NCBI GenBank assembly: GCA_003486665.1
Contig: DNGF01000232.1
Coordinates: 1-5,103, forward strand
Length of the DNA stretch: 5,103 nt
Reading direction: 5' to 3'
From: Oscillospiraceae bacterium
Lineage (GTDB): Bacteria; Bacillota; Clostridia; Oscillospirales; Acutalibacteraceae
Position numbers and translations under genes: made by a program
Part shown: positions 1-5,103 of the stretch, piece by piece
Position numbering within the stretch: the stretch's first letter is position 1
Layout: each line of letters begins with the position of its first letter
Notes under the pieces: generated by a model
What the model was told of the DNA's origin: nothing
What the model saw: only the letters and a program-made list of their open reading frames with translations
Databases searched by the model: none

Positions 1-1967
1 TATCCTCCGTCATATGTCTTTACCTGAACAACGCCGTATGCCGCTGAGTAGCCCTTGGGACTTACAACGCCGTCGGCATTGACCTCGATATTGCCCGAAA
101 GAACAGACCATGCAACATTCTTGTTTGTTACGTCATAGGGGAGAATAGATGCCGTAAGCGTTGTCTTTGCGTTTTTATATGTGCTGTAGAGAGGAACATG
201 AACGCTGACAAATTCGCCCTGGTCAATCGTTACGCCTTTTGCAAGTCTGCCGATGTAAACCTGATATGTAGTTGTAACGTGAGTTATAAGTCCTGCCTTT
301 GCATACAAGGTAACTGTTCCGCCGTTTGTTCCGGTAAGAACGCCGTCCTTGGTGAGTGTTGCCATGCTGTTGGAAACATCGCCGTTTGAAGCATAGCTTA
401 CAGTTTCGCCGTCATCGCCGAGAAGACCCCATGTGATATCAGCCTTTGACCTTGTCGGATAGAGGGTGGCGGTGTATTGCTGCGGAGTGTTGAGTTCCAG
501 CTCCTGCGGTCCCGAAATTGCTATATCGACAGGAGTGGTGATAAGCTTGCACTTAACGGTAAATTCAAGGCTTTCGGAAACGCCGTCAACGGTCGCCGTA
601 ACGGTTGCCGTTCTCTTGTTTGCCGAGGAGATTCCGCCGGCATCCCTCGCTTTTACAATACCGTTGTTATCAACGGTGAGAACGCTTTCGTCCGAGGAAC
701 TCCAGAGAACATTCTGTGAATTTGAGCCTGCGGGAACAATGTCCGTAAGTCTGACCATTGTGCTGTCGCCCTCGGTCAGCTCTGTCTTGTCAGCCGTAAG
801 GCTGAATTTTTCAATTTCAAGGCTTTGAACAATTGTAAATGTAATCGAATCGTTGATTGATGCTTTCAAAAGATAATTTGAAAGAGTCTTGACAGCAGTT
901 GAAAGAAGATCTGCTGTATTGCCGGTTGCACCTGCAACGGTAACGAGAACATCGAGAACGGCTTTAAGAGCCTTTTCGCTTACATTTAAGCCGAGAAGTT
1001 TGATCATGATTCGTGCAAGCTGAGCCGTGTCATCGCTTTCGCCTGCGGATATTGCCGAGCTTATGTAGCTCATCAATCCGTCAACGAGATCGTCTGCGTT
1101 CGGTGAAACCTTTATAGTGACTTTGCCCTCTTTAAGGAATGTAACGTTGCCCTGATCGTCAATCGTTGCATAGTCCTTGCCGGAGGTCCAAATGCTGTCG
1201 GTATCAATGCTCCATGTTACGCCGTAGCCGAGTCGCAGGGGAGTGACGCCGCCCTCAAGCTTTACCTGGCCGCCGACTGCAACGGTGGTGGGAACGGATT
1301 CTTTATTGGTGATGAATGCACCGTTCGGGATGACCTTGGAGTACCATTTGTCCGAATTGGTAACAAGCACTCTGACCTGATCCGAAGCGAGAACCTCACC
1401 GTCGGCGGAAAAAAGTGTAACCGTTATTCCCGTGTCGAGAGAATTAAGCTTGTCCTCAAGCTGTTTAATAAGGTAGTCCGAAATGTTGCTCGGAACACCC
1501 GACATGGATGTACGGACAGTTTCAACAATGGCTTCGGTGTCCATGGTGTCAAGATCAATCTTATCATTGAACAGAATTTTCTCCATTGTCTTTGCCAGTG
1601 CCGGACCGATTATCGCAACGGTTCTTACATCGTTATCGATCCAGAGTCTTACGGCAGCGCCCTTGGAGCTGTCGTGGGCATATATTTTTCCTGTTGAGTC
1701 AACGGAAACAATAAGCGGAGCTTCGCTTGTCCACGTTATGTAGCCGCCGTCGGGCATCGAACAGTCAAGCAGCTTATGAGTAAGCTGAAGCTGCTCGCTT
1801 TCCATTAAGGAAAGCTGCTCGGTAACGGAGCTTCCGTCCTCAAGGCAGATGTCGATCGCGTGGGTTGCCGCCGCAGACGCGCCAACGCTGAAAGCGGGGA
1901 CAATCGCAGTGATGATCATTGTCATCACAAGGATCAAACTCTGCCATTTGACAATTTTCTTTTTCAT
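1..1967 (-). CDS. Secreted multi-domain bacterial Ig-like (BIG2-type) surface protein, C-terminus beyond window
   Basis: An uninterrupted minus-strand frame runs from ATG at 1967-1965 to the left edge, giving 655 codons without a stop. GGAGG (1979-1975) lies 7 nt before the start. Residues 1-32 form a signal peptide: MKKK, a hydrophobic stretch (about 11-28), then ASA with probable cleavage near residue 32. About five Ig-like units follow, recognised by the recurrent pattern 'W-S-x..V-x-V-D..G-x-V-x-A..G-x-V-x-V': roughly 38-120 (TW at 79-80), 222-289, 384-473, 478-571 and a cut-off unit from 573 (VAWSVLSG, then GVVSPKGYSAAYG). Helix-rich segments of about 50 and 80 residues (125-175 and 291-370) separate the first three. 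BIG2 domains are known from adhesins and cell-surface proteins; a surface or adhesion role is inferred. No catalytic domain, sortase motif or S-layer motif is visible, but the C-terminus that would hold an anchor is missing. Confidence 0.9.
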   Translation of the reverse strand, partial: MKKKIVKWQSLILVMTMIITAIVPAFSVGASAAATHAIDICLEDGSSVTEQLSLMESEQLQLTHKLLDCSMPDGGYITWTSEAPLIVSVDSTGKIYAHDSSKGAAVRLWIDNDVRTVAIIGPALAKTMEKILFNDKIDLDTMDTEAIVETVRTSMSGVPSNISDYLIKQLEDKLNSLDTGITVTLFSADGEVLASDQVRVLVTNSDKWYSKVIPNGAFITNKESVPTTVAVGGQVKLEGGVTPLRLGYGVTWSIDTDSIWTSGKDYATIDDQGNVTFLKEGKVTIKVSPNADDLVDGLMSYISSAISAGESDDTAQLARIMIKLLGLNVSEKALKAVLDVLVTVAGATGNTADLLSTAVKTLSNYLLKASINDSITFTIVQSLEIEKFSLTADKTELTEGDSTMVRLTDIVPAGSNSQNVLWSSSDESVLTVDNNGIVKARDAGGISSANKRTATVTATVDGVSESLEFTVKCKLITTPVDIAISGPQELELNTPQQYTATLYPTRSKADITWGLLGDDGETVSYASNGDVSNSMATLTKDGVLTGTNGGTVTLYAKAGLITHVTTTYQVYIGRLAKGVTIDQGEFVSVHVPLYSTYKNAKTTLTASILPYDVTNKNVAWSVLSGNIEVNADGVVSPKGYSAAYGVVQVKTYDGG

Positions 1968-1987
1968 ATAAATACCTCCAATCGGGA

Positions 1988-2017
1988 TTTATAATTTTAC
2001 ATTTTATTTTATCACAA
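1988..2017 (-). promoter_or_regulatory. Candidate promoter of the Ig-like protein gene
   Basis: Read on the minus strand, TTGTGA (2017-2012) and TATAAA (1993-1988) are separated by 18 nt, matching the sigma-A consensus at 4/6 and 5/6 positions. Transcription would start near 1981 and leave a very short leader just upstream of the GGAGG. A competing -10 with perfect TATAAT lies at 2043-2038, but its -35 (TTTTTA) is poor. The region is AT-rich, so chance matches are likely and the choice is uncertain. Confidence 0.4.
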
Positions 2018-2073
2018 GGTAAATATCGATAATTGCTATTATAGAAAAATATTAATATTTTAAAAATTGTTTA

Positions 2074-2106
2074 TTTTAAGAAATTTCTAATCTTATTTTA
2101 ATAATC
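2074..2106 (+). promoter_or_regulatory. Three 11-bp direct repeats, probable OmpR-family response-regulator operator
   Basis: Three units lie in exact 11-bp register: TTTTAAG at 2074-2080, TTCTAAT at 2085-2091 and TTTTAAT at 2096-2102. In six-base terms they are TTTAAG-N5-TCTAAT-N5-TTTAAT. Direct half-sites spaced about one helical turn apart are the usual operator form of OmpR/PhoB winged-helix regulators, and hexamer-N5-hexamer resembles the CiaR box of streptococci. The array ends 6 bp before a good -10 (TATACT, 2113-2118) and covers the place where a -35 should be, as in PhoB-type activated promoters. The regulator encoded at 2863-3534 is the obvious candidate ligand. The repeats are seen directly; binding and activation are inferred, and AT-rich DNA raises the chance of coincidence. 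Confidence 0.5.
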
Positions 2107-2118
2107 GCAGGATATACT
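2090..2118 (+). promoter_or_regulatory. Candidate activator-dependent promoter of the PepSY gene
   Basis: TATACT at 2113-2118 matches the -10 consensus at 5 of 6 positions. At the proper distance upstream (about 2090-2096) no recognisable -35 is present; the 11-bp repeat array occupies the site instead. Initiation near 2125 would give a leader of about 40 nt containing GGAGG. This suggests a promoter that needs an activator, but no start site can be proven from sequence alone. Confidence 0.4.
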
Positions 2119-2164
2119 TTAGTCACTGAAGCAAATCAGAAACAAATTTCGGAGGTAATGAAAC

Positions 2165-2764
2165 ATGAAAAACATCAAAAAAATCATCTCGGTAGTTATG
2201 GCATGCCTGATTCTTGCAGGCGTATTCGCAACAGGTTCCTTTGCCGCAGGTTATATCGGCAAGGACAAGGCAAAGGAAATCGCACTTAACCATGCAGGCA
2301 TTACGGCAGACAAGGCATCGTTCATGAAATGTGAATTCGATTACGATGACGGAATCGCTGTTTATGACGTTGAATTCTATTTCGACAGATGCGAGTACAA
2401 TTACGAGATCAACGCAAAGAACGGCAAGATCCTCAAGGTTGAGAAGGACGCCTTCGGCGTTAACGTTCCCAACCCCGATCAGGAGTACATCAGCAAGGCT
2501 GAAGCCAAGGCAATCGCTTTTAATCATGCCGGAATTAAAGAAGCCGACGCAAAAAGAGTTAAGGTAACATTCGATTTTGACGACGGCGTTGCAGAGTATG
2601 AGGTTGAGTTCCATGCCGATAAGTTTGACTATGATTATGAGATCGACGCAGTATCGGGCAAGATCCTCAAGGTTGAAAAGGACAGAGATTTTGAAATTTC
2701 GGATATGTTCCTTGCACGTTGGTTTGACGCGGTTGCATCGTTTATCAGAAATCTTTTCAAATAA
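2165..2764 (+). CDS. Exported protein with two tandem PepSY domains and an amphipathic C-terminal helix
   Basis: This 199-residue protein starts at ATG 2165, 9 nt after GGAGG (2151-2155). Residues 1-27 form a signal peptide (KNIKK, hydrophobic core 7-22, probable cleavage after SFA). Two 66-residue units, 30-95 and 108-173, align without gaps and share 39 identities (59%). Both carry NHAGI, F-D-x-DDG-x-A-x-Y-x-V-E-F, Y-E-I-x-A and an identical GKILKVEKD end, the signature of PepSY domains. Unit 1 has two cysteines (56, 76) that unit 2 lacks. Residues about 180-199 form an amphipathic helix rich in F, W and L. The mature protein is strongly acidic before this tail. PepSY domains occur in inhibitory propeptides and in extracytoplasmic proteins often encoded next to two-component systems. 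Here a two-component pair follows directly, so an envelope effector or kinase-modulating role is likely, though not shown. Confidence 0.93.
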   Translation: MKNIKKIISVVMACLILAGVFATGSFAAGYIGKDKAKEIALNHAGITADKASFMKCEFDYDDGIAVYDVEFYFDRCEYNYEINAKNGKILKVEKDAFGVNVPNPDQEYISKAEAKAIAFNHAGIKEADAKRVKVTFDFDDGVAEYEVEFHADKFDYDYEIDAVSGKILKVEKDRDFEISDMFLARWFDAVASFIRNLFK

Positions 2765-2777
2765 GATATTTTTTAAT

Positions 2778-2805
2778 AAGCCCTGCTTCGGCAGGGTTTT
2801 GTTTT
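2778..2805 (+). terminator. Intrinsic terminator of the PepSY gene
   Basis: A perfect 6-bp GC-rich stem, CCCTGC (2781-2786) with GCAGGG (2791-2796), encloses the stable TTCG tetraloop. The stem can extend outward through a G-T pair and two A-T pairs, and TTTTGTTTT follows. It sits 14 nt after the PepSY stop codon, so PepSY transcripts should mostly end here and be separate from the downstream two-component operon. Confidence 0.92.
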
Positions 2806-2831
2806 GACAAAGAAAAATGATATGTTATAAT
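2804..2831 (+). promoter_or_regulatory. Near-perfect sigma-A promoter of the two-component operon
   Basis: TTGACA (2804-2809) and TATAAT (2826-2831) are separated by 16 nt, both boxes matching the consensus completely. A TGT at 2823-2825 adds an extended -10. Initiation near 2838 gives a leader of about 25 nt with AAGAGG (2851-2856) 6 nt before the regulator ATG. The first bases of the -35 are also the end of the terminator T-tract. No copy of the 11-bp repeat array is seen here, so expression is probably constitutive. Confidence 0.88.
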
Positions 2832-2862
2832 AAGCTATACCCTTACGGAAAAGAGGTTTGAT

Positions 2863-3534
2863 ATGAGAATTCTTGTTGCCGAAGACGAAAAAGATCTTAA
2901 CGGCTTAATTGAAAAGAAACTGAAAAAATGCGGCTACAGCGTTGACACCGCCTTTGACGGTGAGGAAGCGTTGGACTTTATTGATTTTGCCGAGTACGAT
3001 GCGGTGATCCTTGACGTCATGATGCCGAAAAAAGACGGCTTTGCCGTTATTAAAGAAATGAGAAGCAAGGGGATTAACACGCCTGTAATTTTCCTTACTG
3101 CCCGTGATTCGATAGAGGACAGGGTAACGGGGCTTGATCTCGGCGCAAACGATTATCTTGTGAAGCCCTTTTCCTTTGATGAGCTGACGGCGAGGGTCAG
3201 AGCCATGACGAGAATAAAATACGGAATGGCAGAAAACATACTCTCTGTTGACGGGCTCAGCCTTAACTGTTCAACTCACGAAGTGACACGTGACGGGAAA
3301 GCGATAGCTCTGTCCGCAAAGGAATATTCGATGCTCGAATTTATGATGAGAAATGTAGGTATTGTTCTTTCAAGAGAAAAGCTTGAAAACCACGTCTGGA
3401 ATTATGATTATGAGGGCGGAACAAACCTCGTTGATGTTTACGTCAGCTATCTTCGCAAGAAGGTTGACGGCGGATTCGATAAAAAACTGATTAAAACCGT
3501 CCGTGGATTCGGATATGTGATAAGTGACGAATGA
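2863..3534 (+). CDS. OmpR/PhoB-family response regulator, transcription factor
   Basis: This 223-residue protein has the usual length of the family. The receiver domain (about 1-118) shows the acidic pocket E7/D8, phosphoacceptor D51 in VILDVMMP, T79 in FLTARD, and K101 in DYLVKPF, so all residues for phosphotransfer are present. The winged-helix DNA-binding domain (about 126-221) contains the conserved LS-x-KEY-x-MLEF-x-MRN-x-G segment, the recognition helix around NLVDVYVSYLRKK (188-200) and the terminal IKTVRGFGYVI. It should be phosphorylated by the kinase encoded immediately downstream, then dimerise and bind direct repeats. The likeliest visible target is the 11-bp repeat array upstream of the PepSY gene. 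It resembles the CiaR/CusR/VanR style of regulator, but the sequence does not justify a specific gene name. Confidence 0.96.
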   Translation: MRILVAEDEKDLNGLIEKKLKKCGYSVDTAFDGEEALDFIDFAEYDAVILDVMMPKKDGFAVIKEMRSKGINTPVIFLTARDSIEDRVTGLDLGANDYLVKPFSFDELTARVRAMTRIKYGMAENILSVDGLSLNCSTHEVTRDGKAIALSAKEYSMLEFMMRNVGIVLSREKLENHVWNYDYEGGTNLVDVYVSYLRKKVDGGFDKKLIKTVRGFGYVISDE

Positions 3535-4940
3535 TGAAAAAGCTTCCTTTAAAATTAAAAATAACTCTTTGGTTTTCAATAATACTGGTATTCCTTGTAA
3601 CGCTTTCTTATGTTCTTGTGATATCGGTCAGCAATTCCGTGCTTCTTAAAAATCTGAGAAGCGATTTGATCATGACTGTTGAGGACAACTTTGATGAGAT
3701 AGAATATTACGACAGTCTTAACGGTGTTATCGACGATAACGACAACGACCATTATTTCGCATACAAAAACGGATATGTTGAAATTGACGATGATTTCATC
3801 GGCATTATGAATGGGATTTACACGGTTATATATGATGACGGTGGAAAACAGATTTTCGGTACCGACCCGACAAACGGAAAAACCGACGGCAGCGCATTTT
3901 CGGATAAGGAAACACGAACGGTTCGTGTTGACGGAAAAAGATACTATATTTATGACCGACGGCTCACCAACAAAGGTGTTGAAAATATGTGGATAAGAGG
4001 AATCGTCAGCCATGAAAAGGCTGACGCACCGATCTCCGATGTTGCAAGGCGGTCTATGATCGCGCTTGTTGTTCTCGTTATTCTCGGAATCGGCGGCGGA
4101 TATATTATCGCAATGAAATCGCTCAAGCCGATAAAGGATATTGAGGAGGTTGCCCGTGATATTTCTCAAAGCGGAGATTTAAAGAAGAGAATAAAGCTCG
4201 GTAAGGGTAACGATGAGCTTCACAGCCTAGCGAAAACTTTTGATACTATGTTTGACAGGCTGGAGGATTCATTTGAAAGCGAAAAACAGTTTACAAACGA
4301 TGTTTCGCATGAATTAAGAACGCCGATGGCTGTAATTATGGCGCAGTGCGACTATGCGCTCAGCGAAGAAATGACTCAGGACGAGTACAGGGAGTCAATT
4401 GAACTGATAAAACGTCAGGGCAGCAAAATGTCAAAGATGATAACGGAAATGCTCGAATTCTCACGGATTGAAAGACGGAGCGAAAAATATTCCGTTGAAG
4501 AGCTTGATCTGTCCGAGCTTGTCGAAAATCTTTGCGATGACCTTGCACTGCTCAAAACGAAAAATATAACGCTTGAATGTGAGGTTGAACCGGGAATTAA
4601 GGTCAATGGCAACCATATGCTGCTGACAAGACTCGTTAACAATCTTATTTCCAACGCATACAGATACGGCATCGAGAACGGTAAAATAGAAGTAACTCTT
4701 TTATCAAACAGCAAAAATGCGATGCTGAGCGTTAAGGATAACGGAATCGGAATAGCAAAGGATGAGCAGGAAAAAATATTCCACAGATTTTACCAGTCCG
4801 ACCCATCGCACAGCAGCGGCGGAACCGGACTCGGACTTTCGATGGTAAAGGAAATTGCTTCTTTCCACGGAGGAACGGTCTGCGTTAAAAGCGATTTGGG
4901 GCAGGGGAGTGAGTTCCTCGTCCGTATCCCGACAGTGTGA
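3531..4940 (+). CDS. Membrane sensor histidine kinase of the adjacent response regulator
   Basis: The 469-residue kinase begins at ATG 3531, overlapping the regulator stop (ATGA); a second ATG at 3534 directly follows. No good ribosome site is visible, which points to translational coupling. Membrane segments lie at about 9-33 and 175-196, enclosing an external domain of about 140 residues that is very acidic (DDNDND at 68-73, EIDDD at 84-88). Then come a HAMP linker (about 197-248), the dimerisation and phosphoacceptor helix with SHELRTP (259-265, phosphorylated H260), and the ATPase domain: N box with NNLISNAYRYG (370-380), G1 DNGIGI (403-408), F box FHRFYQ (418-422 region) and G2 GGTGLGLS (430-437). 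All catalytic motifs are intact. The external domain matches no sensor fold I recognise with certainty; cations, cationic peptides or the PepSY protein are possible ligands (inference). Confidence 0.96.
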   Translation: MMKKLPLKLKITLWFSIILVFLVTLSYVLVISVSNSVLLKNLRSDLIMTVEDNFDEIEYYDSLNGVIDDNDNDHYFAYKNGYVEIDDDFIGIMNGIYTVIYDDGGKQIFGTDPTNGKTDGSAFSDKETRTVRVDGKRYYIYDRRLTNKGVENMWIRGIVSHEKADAPISDVARRSMIALVVLVILGIGGGYIIAMKSLKPIKDIEEVARDISQSGDLKKRIKLGKGNDELHSLAKTFDTMFDRLEDSFESEKQFTNDVSHELRTPMAVIMAQCDYALSEEMTQDEYRESIELIKRQGSKMSKMITEMLEFSRIERRSEKYSVEELDLSELVENLCDDLALLKTKNITLECEVEPGIKVNGNHMLLTRLVNNLISNAYRYGIENGKIEVTLLSNSKNAMLSVKDNGIGIAKDEQEKIFHRFYQSDPSHSSGGTGLGLSMVKEIASFHGGTVCVKSDLGQGSEFLVRIPTV

Positions 4941-4977
4941 ATTAAAAATGATGAATTTCCGGTATTCTATTTCCTTT

Positions 4978-5031
4978 TAACCCCCTCCGTCGTTCCTCCG
5001 TCACGCCACCTCCCCCTGCAGGGGAGGCAAG
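4978..5031 (+). repeat. GC-rich palindromic intergenic repeat, degenerate copy of a probable dispersed element
   Basis: CCTCCCC (5009-5015) and GGGGAGG (5021-5027) form a perfect 7-bp stem around a CTGCA loop. Before it, CCTCCGTC occurs twice in 11-bp register (4984-4991 and 4995-5002). The base composition and C-rich strand bias differ sharply from the surroundings. From memory, elements ending in a GGGGAGG hairpin followed by GTGGC and CGGAGG (minus-strand sense) are common between genes in Ruminococcaceae genomes; this membership cannot be checked here. No T-tract follows the stem on either strand, so it is not a standard terminator. Confidence 0.6.
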
Positions 5032-5070
5032 AAAAATGTCAGCTTCGGAAACAATTTAATCAGACTTCCA

Positions 5071-5093
5071 AGGTGCGATGTCCACATCGACCT
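5071..5093 (+). repeat. Hairpin-forming inverted repeat
   Basis: AGGT (5071-5074) plus CGATG (5076-5080) pair with CATCG (5085-5089) plus ACCT (5090-5093), making nine base pairs with one bulged G (5075) and a TCCA loop. It lies in non-coding DNA 43 nt after the GC-rich repeat and may belong to the same or a second dispersed element that continues beyond the window. No coding sequence is seen between 4941 and 5103. Confidence 0.55.
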
Positions 5094-5103
5094 AAGGGCA
5101 GAA

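Noticed and set aside
198..828. Plus-strand open frames of 63, 120 and 80 codons opposite the Ig-like protein gene
   Set aside because: They lack ribosome sites and sensible protein composition, and lie antisense to a continuous 655-codon frame with signal peptide and Ig-like repeats.
1768..1821. Inverted repeat CAGCTTA-TGAG-TAAGCTG with two nearby copies of AAGCTGCT in the early part of the Ig-like gene
   Set aside because: It falls within coding sequence and is explained by the repeated EQL residues of the protein; no evidence for a regulatory role.
2158..2160. ATG immediately after the GGAGG as an alternative PepSY start
   Set aside because: It is out of frame with the PepSY protein and too close to the ribosome site.
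2195..2206. VMAC in the PepSY signal peptide as a lipoprotein cleavage site
   Set aside because: The cysteine at residue 14 lies inside the hydrophobic core and is followed by more hydrophobic residues; cleavage after SFA near residue 27 fits better.
2123..2614. Minus-strand open frame of 163 codons opposite the PepSY gene
   Set aside because: It is a shadow of the repetitive PepSY codons; the plus-strand frame has a signal peptide, ribosome site and terminator.
3576..4169. Minus-strand open frame of 197 codons opposite the histidine kinase
   Set aside because: It is antisense to a fully recognisable kinase, has no ribosome site and resembles no protein family.
5009..5027. GC-rich hairpin as an intrinsic terminator of the kinase operon
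   Set aside because: The stem is good but no T-tract follows on either strand, so a repeat element is the better description.
4978..5103. CRISPR array or integron-type attachment site
   Set aside because: There is no regular repeat-spacer pattern, no cas gene and no integrase; the two hairpins are unlike each other.

Overview
The window looks like chromosomal DNA from a moderately low-GC Firmicute, most likely a gut clostridium of the Ruminococcus/Oscillospiraceae kind. This is an inference from strong GGAGG ribosome sites, a consensus sigma-A promoter, the style of the proteins (multi-Ig surface protein, PepSY protein, OmpR-type two-component pair) and a GC-rich intergenic repeat at the right end of a type I associate with such genomes. 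No taxonomic marker gene is present.

Layout: (1) Positions 1-1967, minus strand: the N-terminal 655 codons of a large secreted protein built from Ig-like (BIG2-type) domains with helical linkers; it runs off the left edge. (2) 1968-2164: an AT-rich divergent intergenic region holding candidate promoters for both flanking genes and an array of three 11-bp direct repeats that looks like an OmpR/PhoB/CiaR-type response-regulator operator. (3) 2165-2764, plus strand: an exported protein with two near-identical PepSY units and an amphipathic C-terminal helix, closed by a strong intrinsic terminator. (4) 2863-4940, plus strand: an OmpR-family response regulator and a membrane histidine kinase, overlapping at ATGA and driven by a near-perfect promoter whose -35 box touches the T-tract of the preceding terminator. 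(5) 4941-5103: non-coding DNA with a degenerate GC-rich palindromic repeat and a second hairpin.

Working model (inference): the kinase senses an envelope signal through an unusually acidic external domain, the regulator binds the 11-bp repeat array upstream of the PepSY gene, and the acidic exported PepSY protein acts outside the membrane, either as an effector or as a feedback modulator of the kinase. The Ig-like surface protein is divergently transcribed from the same intergenic region and might be co-controlled, but nothing in the sequence proves it. The individual families are familiar. The least described parts are the operator array, the C-terminal amphipathic helix of the PepSY protein and the helical inserts of the Ig-like protein.
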